A stretch of 64,000 bases of DNA from Ganoderma boninense (Eukaryota; Basidiomycota; Agaricomycetes; Polyporales; Polyporaceae): contig CM035304.1 of the NCBI GenBank assembly GCA_002900995.3, positions 665,498 through 729,497 on the forward strand, written 5' to 3'. Below are positions 12,652 to 23,310 of the stretch, piece by piece. Below the pieces are notes generated by a model. The model saw nothing but the letters and a program-made list of their open reading frames with translations, was not told the origin of the DNA and made no database searches. Position numbers and translations under genes: made by a program. Position 1 is the stretch's first letter. Every line of letters starts with the position of its first letter.

Positions 12652-13622
12652 GTGAGCCCACTGATTTTAGGACCGACGGTGCGCTGATTGGGGTGACGGC
12701 TGGTACCCCATCCAATGCATGCCCCGAGGCTTTATACACGCATTGATGTAGAAGGTGAGGAAATTTCTATGTATCGAGACTGTGAGAGAGGAGACTTCCC
12801 GCCCTTTGTTCACAACACGGGAGAGAACCTCATCGGCGCTTGTTGCCACGCCAGAACAACAAGGGCGCTCGCGAGCCTTGTCTCCGAGCATCCGTGTTGT
12901 TCTCCATGGCAGCAGTCGGTTACCGATGTTATTCAAGTCGTACGGTGCGTGTAAGACGTGAGAGCACTGAGGGGATGGATAAGTTCGCGACTTGACCGCT
13001 AGTGGACTTGTCCATGCCCAAAACAGCGGTCGGGCCTTGACGACGAGCATTCCCGTCCAAGGAGGTGAATTATGGAGTTTCTCTAGCATACATATATATG
13101 TGACTTGTCACATTTCCGACCCCAAAGCCTCCTTTGCCTGTGAATCTGTCCCTTATCGTCGTACCTTTTTGTCCTGGACACGAATTGACCAGAAAATCAT
13201 TTACAGCCTGGGCCTTCTAAAGTGCCGTGGCGGCTATCCGGGTGCCACGATTTTTAGCATCTCCATGGCGGTGTTTTTCGCAATTCCTGGACACGGTAGT
13301 GGGAAGGTCTTGGAAGCAGGAAAGTCGAAATCGTCTGGGGTATGGTCGGTGTTTCAGAAACACGATGCAGAGGGAGCTCCGATGCGGTGCCGACCGTGCG
13401 TCAGCGGAGCTCCACAGCCTTGAAAGGCGGCGTGGCATTTACTGCGGACGCTCTTGCAGTGCCCGGTGCGCTCAGAGTGGACCTCAGGGGCAGTGGTAGG
13501 GGCATGAGGAGCCTGTGCATGGGTGTCGAGATTCCTTTGGCGGGTATAGTGTTTGGCAACGGGCATATATAGGCATTCTGCTTGACGTTTTGCCCGCCTC
13601 GACCGACGTCTGCGATTCTGAT
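12652..13622. other. No recognised gene
   Basis: Several overlapping open frames on both strands, none with a recognisable domain. It separates the TIR element from the block that holds the Helitron and RNR genes. Confidence 0.4.
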
Positions 13623-14249
13623 ATGGCTGACCGTACTTCAAAGGAAGAACTCTTCCATTGTGCAGAGCAAAGGCTGTTTCGATTTGTAGATGGACGCGCT
13701 GCCGCTGGTGTGCGACACCTGTCGCGTGTGCAGATCCTGAGTATGATGGACGAATTCCTTCGCCTCGTCCGTGCGTTGCGCGGCAGGGTTGCTTGCGATG
13801 TTGTCGACGAGGACTACTTCGTACCGATGTATACATTTGTTGTTCAGCAAGCAGAGCGTCAGCGTCCAAGTGCGAAAGGCATGCGGGGGTTCGCTGTGGA
13901 GTATTCACGCATCACTCGGAAATACCGATATCGGTTCTGTCGTTGGGAGTGTGGGGTGGCGACCGATGTGTGGTTGGAAACGCGGGTGAGGTTGGTTGGG
14001 TTACTCCTTGGCTATCTTCGCAGAGACGACCCGGTACGCCTGGGAGACATCAACGAGGCGATCATGAAGCACCGGTCTGCTATTGAAGATGTCCAGCTGT
14101 ACAGCGAGATGAGTGCGAAAGCTGGTCGAGAATGTGAGGCTTTCTTCAAATTACCTTCAAGGGGGCCTACTGATCGCGTTGTAGACGTCGCCGTCAAGGC
14201 TAGGGGGGTATATTGGACGGAAGAGGGCGGCGGGGAACCGAGTGGCTGA
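13623..14249 (+). CDS. Hypothetical protein, possible Helitron cargo
   Basis: Uninterrupted 208-codon frame from the Met at 13623 (MADRTSKEELFHCAEQRLFRF) to the stop at 14247-14249; the frame is open further upstream but without a better start. The protein looks mostly helical, is rich in Arg, Glu and Val, and shows no signal peptide, membrane segment or motif I recognise. It lies on the same strand as RepHel and tail-to-tail with the RNR small-subunit gene. Its coding strand becomes G-rich, like RepHel and unlike the C-rich coding strands of the F-box genes. That makes membership in the same element plausible, as inference only. It could still be a chance open frame. Confidence 0.4.
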   Translation: MADRTSKEELFHCAEQRLFRFVDGRAAAGVRHLSRVQILSMMDEFLRLVRALRGRVACDVVDEDYFVPMYTFVVQQAERQRPSAKGMRGFAVEYSRITRKYRYRFCRWECGVATDVWLETRVRLVGLLLGYLRRDDPVRLGDINEAIMKHRSAIEDVQLYSEMSAKAGRECEAFFKLPSRGPTDRVVDVAVKARGVYWTEEGGGEPSG

Positions 14250-15046
14250 GTGTCATGCATCTTTCAGACCAGGGGATGTACACAGGTATGGACGGATATT
14301 TGTGATAGTCGGTGAGTTCTCATGGGGCGTGCTGTAGGGTACACGGGGTTGGGTCGTGAAGGGATAATACACGGGTAGTGTAGCGCTGGACGAGAAGGTG
14401 TAATGTGATAGTTAGCACTGTGTGGGAAGGGTTGCCCGTAGTGATTGGGATGGGAATTGTGAATGCGAGTGGGCCGTTCGATAGCGGGCGGCCATGACGT
14501 TCCGGTCCTGCAAGACCATTGCCCCATTGCTTGAGTGGATATACGGGTACTGACAGTTCAGACGAATATGGATGGCGAGCGGTGCATCCCCTCCTTTGCT
14601 CCTGGGCACTGCGTACAAGAACGTTCTCGACAGAAGATTCGCGCGGACTACGGTAGAGACTTGAAGTTCGTCTCAGCGGGGTCGCGGCCGGCGGGCCTGT
14701 AGCCTCCGGTCACGCGCACTGAGGTACGGCGAGGTGGGTTGTTGTTCGGCCACCCGAGCGATGCGTGTTCGTGGACGGCAGTGCATTGTTTTCATAAGTA
14801 GTGGTTCAATAAATAAGGCGGTGAATAATAGTACAACGGGCGGCACGTTACGGTAGGTATGGGCGGGGATGAGACGGGCTGTTGATAAGTAACGCAGACA
14901 GAGACGGGATAGCGTTGAGAGTCATACACGACTGCGTAGCTGTACGTCGCAAGGCGTGGATACATAAATAAGTAGATAAAGGGACGGGGGAAACGGCGCG
15001 ACGACGGGCGACGGAGAGTCGTGAAGTTGGTAGGAGTGATTGGAGG
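14250..15046. other. 3' flank of RNR small-subunit gene, G-rich plus strand
   Basis: No gene seen. Minus-strand transcripts of the RNR small subunit would run into this interval. It contains an AATAAATAA word at 14808-14816, which reads UUAUUUAUU in the transcript. The plus strand is strongly G over C (25 G against 9 C in 14821-14880). Confidence 0.5.
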
Positions 15047-16683
15047 CTAGAACGGCTCCTCAACAGAGCTGGGAGCCGATGGTGAGCAAGGACGACGGGC
15101 GATGTGTACAGTTGAGACTCACAACTCGTGATCTGGGCGTGCAGACGTCCCTGTGTATGTAGCGATGTGATATTCGGATACCCTGCGTTCAAAAACATTC
15201 GTGCGCCCGTCCATCGCGATTGTCTGCATGAAGGGGAACTGCCATGGGGTGAGTATGATTCGTGACGTGCAGACGGATGGAGGGGGTTGCGTACTGGGTT
15301 CTTCTTGTGAAAGATTGGACTTAGATCCAGGGCAAGGAGCAGACGATCTGCGATGACTTCGATGTAATCCGACATCATGTTTGGGTTCATTCCGGGAAGC
15401 CCCGTCGTGAGTGCATCTGAAGCGCGATCAGAGTCAGCTGGGGAGGTACAGTAGGTAGATGGAGAGCGCACCGTTGAAAAACACCTGCTCAAGTCGTACC
15501 GCTTCGCATATGATGTCAAGGACGGTAGACAGTGGTGGCTTCTGGGAGATGTAGCTGTACAGGAGGCAGGCGAAGTCTGTGTGTAGGCCTTCATCGCGAG
15601 AGATCAGCTCGTTCGAGTGACAGAGTCCCGGCATTAGGCCTCTGCTTTTCAGCCAAAAAATGGCAGCGAATGAAGAGGAGAAGAATATGCCTTCCACTGC
15701 AGCGAATGCAATGAGCCTCGTCGCGAACGGTTGATCGCGGTCTTCAATCCAGCGGAAACACCAATCCGCCTTGGCTTTGATCGAGGGTATGGAGGAAATG
15801 GCGGAGAATAGGGAACGTTGATGAGCCATGTCTTGTACAAGAGTGGAAAGACATAGGGCGTATGTCTCTGCGTGGACGTTCTCCCTGAAGAGTAGGGTGT
15901 TAGCAAAGTGTGAACCTCGTATATAAAGATATACAGTGCGTACATCATGATTTGGAAGCCGTAAAAGCATCTGGCCTCTGCGGCTTGGACCTCAGAGCAG
16001 AAGCGCTGGACGAGGTTCTCGTTAACTATGCCGTCGGAAGCTGCGAAGAATGCGAGTATCATTGAGAAGAAGTGCCGTTCGTGTTCGGATAACTGGTTAG
16101 TCCAATGAAGGACGTCCGTGGTGAGATCGATTTCTTCGGCGGTCCAGAAGCAGGCCTGAGCTTTCTTGTATGCTGACCAGATCTGAATGGCGTCAGTACA
16201 GATCGATGGATATGAGAAGCGGGGAGGTCTGACCTCCGGATAACGGACAGGGTAGACGACCAGGCAGGCGGTGTCTGGAAGTAGTATGGGATCGAGGGTA
16301 TCAGCATCTACGTGTGCGGGATGTAGAGCATCTGGGTCTGTAGGGCTGTCGGTCTGGGCAGGGGAGGATGGCATCTGAGAGGAGGGGATGGCGTATACGT
16401 CAGTGTCTAGTATCGGAGAGTAGGTGACCGCGGTATAAGTACCTGCTGAAGAAAATGTGTGCGTCTCGGCGGCGGGTTGACCGAATAAATGAGTATGTCG
16501 TTTAATGGCTGAAACGTTCTTGGCACAGCATGATGATATTGTGCCGCGCGGTGCAGTGGCACGGGTTCGGTGCGTCGTTTCAAGGACGGTACCAGTGTAG
16601 GAGTACTGCGGGTGACTGCGGGCCGCGTGCCTGAACCGTGAGCTTGGATGGACGAGGGGCGTATTCGTAACTCGCACCGCCAT
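15047..16683 (-). CDS. RNR2: Ribonucleotide reductase small (R2) subunit
   Basis: Class Ia RNR beta subunit, which holds the di-iron/tyrosyl-radical cofactor used by the large subunit to make dNDPs. Exons: 16683-16234, 16182-15944, 15884-15472, 15416-15295, 15238-15123, 15068-15047; all introns GT-AG, total 453 codons plus stop. Metal and radical residues are all present: [10 protein letters not shown] (Asp), ENVHAETY (Glu, His, radical Tyr), AAVEGIFF (Glu), SRDEGLH (Glu, His). A tiny last exon supplies the C-terminal docking tail FSVEEPF, matching the family pattern ending in Phe. The N-terminal about 130 residues are not conserved; the Met at 16683 is chosen because a TATATATA run lies 31-38 nt upstream, but a Met at 16830 is in frame. 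It is divergent from the Helitron gene. Confidence 0.9.
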
Positions 16684-16949
16684 GATGTTGCGATGGTGGC
16701 TATGCGGTGAATGATATATATGTGACCATATGCGACGGACGACAAATTGTCCCGGAGGCGAGTTGCTGAAGGCCCTGAGAGTATGATGAGATCGTGTGTT
16801 GTGCCATGCGCGCTGAATAATGGGTGGCACTGGCAGAGGTGTCTGGTGGGTTTGGCCCTGTGGTGGATGCCGGTGTGGGTATAAAGGGGACTGGACAATG
16901 CGGGGGAAGAATCTTCAGACTACTGACCTGAAGACTTCAACACGACCAG
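16684..16949. promoter_or_regulatory. Divergent promoter region between R2 and RepHel
   Basis: A 266-bp interval between two head-to-head start codons. TATAAAGG at 16880-16887 faces the RepHel start at 16950 (63 nt from the last T/A core base to ATG). On the opposite strand ATATATAT at 16714-16721 faces the R2 start at 16683. Shared control of the two genes is inferred from this arrangement. Confidence 0.55.
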
Positions 16950-19900
16950 ATGGATACTGCACAAAGTGACTTGGAGAACCTGTCGAACCTCGTCGATCAG
17001 CTACGAGGTATGCCAGACAACCCTTCACTATGCGGAATACGGGCTGACTGGGGAACAGTGGTTGACGACGCCTTAGAAGGCGGCTTGGCGGGGGATGTTA
17101 ATTCTAGGTCGCAGGAACGTGCAGCGCGGACAGAGGGTAAAGTGGTTGTTTGTGGTAGAGCTGGACAGGTTGGACTGATTGAGATGTTTAGAAATCATCA
17201 AAGTAATGAGTGGCGATGCCCGGCGCGCGAAAGAGGTGTTGTTAGGTGAGCGGATCGTTGGTTCTGGTCTAGGCGGACGCTGGATCTGACGAGAGCTTCT
17301 AGCTAGGGTTGTGGGCAGCGGTAACGGCAGCCTGATCCTCGAGTGGGCAGATGAAAGGGAGGTGTCGCTGAACTACACTCATCTTGTGTCGGGCGTGTTG
17401 GAAGCAGCAGTTGAGGGCAGAGACATCGCGACGCTTCCTTGCGATGTGGACGATCTGTTGGTGGGAGGGACGGTTGAGGGTGTCCTTTCCGTGTGGGATA
17501 TGTGGCACACTAAGGATTTGCGTGAAATCAGTAGGCTCCATAGAGTACGTTATGTGGTCAAGGACACGGCTATCCAGTTACGGAAAAGGCTGCTGACGCA
17601 TGAGTGCGAGGACGGGTGTCGGGATATTATCGTTGTTTTTCGAACGTTGCGCTGTCTTCGTACAAGTGCGCAGGTTGACCGAGTGATACGTCGTCGTCAG
17701 GATGAACAGGAAGATTATGATGATGAGTCGTTTATGGAGGTCGCAAGTGAGGAGTTGATGTTGGCGATAATGTTGGAGTGGCAGGATGTAATGCATACAA
17801 GTAGGCTTGTGTTGAAGGTTTGTGCTGTCTGTGGAAAGCGGTGCAAGGTCGATGACCTGCGCTGTCTGAGCGTTGAAGACATTGACCTGACATTGTTACG
17901 GAACGATGACTTACCGCGCCATGTGCTGCCCAGAGCGTACAATTTCAGTTTGTACGATAGGGCTCTGTTGCATCCTAAGGGAATGCGCAGCCTGTGGGGA
18001 CGGGATGAGATAAACGTTTGTTCAGCGTGCGGAGCGGACCTATGCGACAAGAAAAGAATGCCTAGGTATGCGCTGGCGAACTGGCTTTATTATGGGTATG
18101 ACGTGCTTCCGGATGATATTCGAGATGCATTTTCGTCTTCGACGCCTTTCGAGCGCGTTCTTGTGGCGAGAGCAAGGGCCAGCAAGATATCCTTCCGATT
18201 TAGTGAGATTGCTGGGAGTAGTTTGTTCGGATCTGACCCCGCCGTGTCTCAGCGGTGTATCAAGGGGAACGTCATTGTCATGCCGCAGGATGCGACTCAC
18301 CTCAATGTTGTTTTGCCCCCTCCGCCGGAGGTCGTTCGTGATACGATATGCACCGTGTTTGTGGGGCAGACGCCTCCGACACGGGAGACTATAGCTAGGT
18401 TATCCCCGATATTGGTTCGGAAGACGAGGGTGCGTAAGATGATCAAGTTCCTGACTGAGAACAACATGCATTACGCGTCTGCAAGTGACTTCCATGGGTT
18501 CAGTCAGTCCAATCTAGATGCCCTGTTTGCCGATGGGAGTGGTGGTCAGGACCAAGGCGTCGCGTGTGCGATGGAAATAGGATTTCTGGGGGATAATGCA
18601 GCCTTGCGCGGTGCGACGTCTGACTATACCACTCGAAATGACGTTGGGATGGGTCCTAGCAGGGTTGATGAACTTCTGATGGAGAACGTGGGTTATACCG
18701 ATGGAGACGAGACGCCGAGGACTTATGACCAGATGAAGATGCGTGCGTTGAAGTATTGTCTGGCTGGCGGCAAATTTCTGCAATCTCAGGCTGGCAATAT
18801 GTTCGTACCGGACTTTCAGAATCCAAGCTTGCTTAGTTGGTTGTTTCCGCATCTTGATCCTTGGGGGATTGGTGGGTTTTTCGAGGACGCTCGGAAGGTT
18901 CCGTTGGGATTGGAGGAGCAATTGTCTCATTTGTTACAGGTGGATGGTGCGCCGTTTGCTGCAGATCCCAATTTCGCATTTGTATACTACAATATCTGCC
19001 AGAAGAAGGCGGTCTGCGACTCGGTCAATTTTCGGATAAAGGTGTCGCAGCAGCAGGATATCATCAGGCAGTTGCTGGAGATCGATATGCCGATGTTGCA
19101 GACATTGATTGAGCGGTTTGAAAAGCAACCAACGTATGTACCGACGGAGCCTGCTGAACAAGCGATCATGCAAGTGTTAAATAGGGTGCGTATGGTTGGA
19201 CGTGACTTACCTGGGACTGCGGCCTACAAGGTAGTCTTGCGGAATGAGATCCGGAGTTTGATCAACTTCAAGGGAACTCCTGCGTTGTTTATCACGATGA
19301 ATCCGTCGGACGTGAACCATCCCCTCGTGCGGTTATATGCGGGAGAAGATATTGTCATGGAAGACATGGTGACGGGAGAGGAGCTTACATCGTGGCAGAG
19401 GAAGTTGGTGGCGGCGCGCAATCCAGTTGCGTGTGCTATGTTCTTCAACACTATGATATCTTCGTTTATCAATGTGGTGTTGCGATATGGTCGGCCCGGC
19501 CGTGGACTCTTTGGACAGTGCGTTGGATATTTCGGGACGGTTGAGGCTCAGGGCAAGGGGACGTTGCATTGTCACATGCTCATTTGGCTCAAAGGGCACC
19601 CTTCCCCACTGAAAATGCGCGATTCTATGTCGATTTCTCAACAGTATCAGAATGGCATGTTCACCTGGCTGGAGTCTATTATCAAGAGTGAGCTGCTGGG
19701 AACGACTGACGTTGTGCAGGAAGTTGGCGGAGTCGCTCTACCGCGCCCTAGATATGAAGAAGAGGGGAATAGACACCCTGCGACTTTGCCGCTGCCCTTG
19801 GTGTCAGAGCTGCCTCGTGATGTATTTTGGAGGGAGTTTGAACATACAGTTAATGAGTTAGTTAAGGCGTTTAATTGGCATGAACATACAGAAACGTGCT

Positions 19901-22900
19901 GGAAGTATCTGCGTGGGTCTGACCCAAAGGATGATGCGCATTGTCGGATGTGGATCGATGGCAGCACTAGGGCAGTGACGGGGGTTGATGAGGAGAGTGG
20001 GTCGATACTTCTGCGGAGGTTGCATCCCCGAATTGCGAACTATAACGATGTAGTTATTTTCTTGATGCAGTGCAACATCAACATTAAGCATGTGGGGTCC
20101 GGGGAAGCTGCGAACGCTTTGACGCAGTACGTCACCGAATATTTGACGAAGACCACGTTACCTACTCACGTTGGGTTAGCGGCGCTGTTATATGCCATCT
20201 AGAGGTCCGAAGAGCGCTTCCCGGGAGGCGTGCCAGATATATTAAACAATTCGCGGAGTGCCTTGACTACGACGGTGAACCGAATGCTATCTAGACAGGA
20301 GATCAGTCATCAGCAGGTTATGAGTTATCTAGTGGGCAGCGGGGATCATTATAAGAGTCACCGATTTCGTGTGCTCTACTTTGGTGCGTTTGAGAGGCTG
20401 TTCTGTAGTGTATGGGATGATGTCGAGGTTCCTGGGAGTAGCAGGGGTGTGGCAGTGGCTGTTTTAGACCCGAACCAGGGCCAGGCCTCGGGAGGGGATG
20501 TAGTGGATGCTGAGGGTGACAGGGGGGGGATGGCTGATATTGTACAAGAGACGTATCAGGTACAGGAACCATACGATGAAGACGCGACATTGTTTCTCGG
20601 GGCTGGATCCATATCCGCGGTGAACCAGCAACAGGATTATATGTATCGGAGCGATGAGCGTGAGTTCGAGGATATGAGTTTGTACGAGTTTGTGGGAATG
20701 GTGGAAAAGATCACGAAGCGAAGCGAAGAAAGTCGTGTGGCTCGCCGCGAGAGTGGTGGAACCGGACGAGGTAGACGGATAGAGGCTAGAGGCGCGTTCG
20801 GGAGTCAGCATCCACAGTACGAGACCCATATGTTGAGGAAACGCACTGTGTGGGTTGTACCTGTCGTACTTGGTGATAGGATTCCACGAAGTGACAGAGG
20901 AGAAGCTGAACGAGAGGAATGGGCGCGTACTATGTCGATATTGTTCTTACCTTGGCGGCACCCTCGTGACGTGAAAGGGGTTGGAGAGTCGTGGTTGGCT
21001 GCGTTCGAACGGCAGCGTGGTCTGATCAGCGAGGAGCACCTGATTATAATACGGAATATGAACGTGCTTTCAGAGTGCAGGGATGCCCGTGACGCAGTTG
21101 AACAGAGGCGGCGGACGGACGGCGGAAGTGCGTCGGGTTCTGTAGGTGTAGGTAACGTCGATGAGCGCATGCATACTATAGCAGGGGAAGTCGAATTGCT
21201 TCGTCGAAGACATTACGAGGAAAACTATTATGATGAATTTGATGAGGTTGTGACCAGCGCGGCAGGTGGCGAACCCCGTGTGGGACAAACCCTGCAAAGT
21301 AACATGGATCATGTCCTAGGGCCGAGGATTAGAACCGCACTTGACGCCTGTCATCGAGATGTTGATTTGGGAGGTGGCGACTCTCGGGGGTCAGTTTTGC
21401 ATGTCAGCACTCGGGATGGAGAGAACCTACGGATCGAGGCGAGTGTGATGAAGGAGCTGAAACGAAAGCGCGTTATGGAGGAAGATGCGGATGGTGGGCG
21501 GCCACCGAGGCGTCCTCGAGTTGATCATGATCCTCGGGTTGAGATAAGCCGGCTGGAGGATAGTGATCCCAATATGCAGGGGAATCGTGGGGGCGGGAAT
21601 GGGACAGTAGACGGTGAGATGATGTATGCCATGATTGAGCAGGTGATCGAGGAGAAGCAGCTGAGGGCTAATGCCGAGCAGCTGCGTGCGTTCGAGATAG
21701 TGGCATATCACGTGTGTTTTGGAGGCGAGCAGTTGTTGCTGTACATTGGCGGAGTCAGCGGCACTGGGAAGACGTACGTCGTACAGGCTATACTTCGTTT
21801 GTTTCAATTGCTGGGACGGAGGGACGAAGTCGTGCTTGGTGCTCCTACAGGTGCAGCTGCGAAGTTGATCGGGGGTCAAACGATACATTCATTGACGATG
21901 TTGCCAGATACGAAGAAGAGGCGTGATGTGTCGGAACTGATCCGAATTTGGAGAGGGAAAATGTGGATGATATCAGACGAGATTTCGATGGTAGGGGCGA
22001 GACTGCTGAGTCAATGGTCGAGACGCATGGAACAGGCGAAAGGGAATGAAGGAGTGTTATCGGGAGCGCCGTTTGGTGGAGTTAATATGATATTCTTGGG
22101 TGATTTCGGGCAACTGCGTCCCGTCAAGCAAGCTGCGTTGTTCAGCTATAAGCTAGTTAAATCACCGGGGTTAGAAGCGTGCAGGGATGATCAGGGGGTT
22201 GGTGCTCTGATGGGGGCCTATCTATGGCGTTGTGTCCAGAGTGTAGTGGTACTTAAAAAAAATCAGCGACAGATTGCAGATCCAGATTTTGCGGCATTGC
22301 TTACCCGGATCAGGTTGGGGCAAGGCTCCGTTCGTGGAGATAATAGCGACGCGGCATTGCTACGTCGATGCGAGCTGACGCGTGTCGCTGCGCAGTGCCC
22401 GGAGGACCTGATCCGCTTCCGTGATGCGCCTGTGATCGTTGGGAGGAAGAAGATAAGGGACTTGCTGAACGCGCGTTTGATCGAGCATCATGCGCGACGA
22501 GTTGGCCAGGAAGTGCACCTGTACTATGCAAGAGATAGCCTTGCTCGAATGCCTGTTACCGGGCCACTGCGGGATGAGTTGTGGAGGCTTCCGTCGACAG
22601 CGACAAATGACTCTCTTGGGCGTCTTCCCCTGTTCTGTGGAATGCGGGTGATGGTTCAGGAAAACCTGGCCTTCAGTAGGAACGTTGTCAATGGCTCTGA
22701 AGGCATAGTTAGAGAAGTGAAATATGACCTGGATGAAGAAGGACGTCGTTACGTTGTAGCGGTGTACGTGGAGATCGCAGGGGCAGGACAGGTATGTCAT
22801 ACGGTGGAGGAGAACGTGGTCCCCATCTTTCCTGAGATGACGTCGTTCAAGCATGTAATCTCGGAGGATGGTGTTGTACGGCAGCGTACTGTTTCTCATA

Positions 22901-23310
22901 CGCAGGTACCTCTTCTACCTGCGTATGCGTACACGGATTATAAGAGCCAAGGAAGGACGTTAGAGTACGCTATCGTGGATTTGGAGAGTGCACAGACCCT
23001 TCAGGGAGTCTACGTTATGCTTTCGAGGGTAAAAACTCTTCGCGGGCTAGCTGTGTTGCGACCCTTTTCCCCAGAGAAGGTCAATGCGCGGATTTCGGAG
23101 GAGTTGCGGGCTGAGTTTACTCGCCTTGAGATACTAGATGGGCGGACGCGAGAGAGGCACAGCCGAATGGTCGAGTTGCGAGAACATGGCCATAGACATG
23201 AATGGTCCTATCTCGTGAAGGTCTTGCGTTCTAGTGGTGGTATGTCGGTACGGCTAAATCTTAAATTGCTGCTGACTGAGCGTGTAGGTGGCGTAGAAGC
23301 GGCGGCCTAG
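16950..23310 (+). CDS. Helitron Rep/helicase (RepHel), one internal TAG
   Basis: Rolling-circle transposase-helicase. Exon 1 is 16950-17245, intron 17246-17318, exon 2 17319-23310, giving 2,096 codons with one in-frame TAG at 20200-20202. Order of domains: a DUF6570-like cysteine region (CAVCGKRC near 17824, CSACGADLC near 18022, then RYALANWLYYG); a Helitron_like_N Rep domain with the HUH motif GTLHCHMLIW at about 19558-19590 and the two-tyrosine motif YVTEYLTK at 20128-20151; then a PIF1-type helicase with Walker A GGVSGTGKT (21748-21774) and Walker B ISDEISMV (about 21970). The TAG sits just after the two-tyrosine motif, where related proteins continue without a stop, and the frame simply resumes. 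It could be a C-to-T change from CAG. Separate Rep and helicase halves would remain if translation is not read through. Confidence 0.9.
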
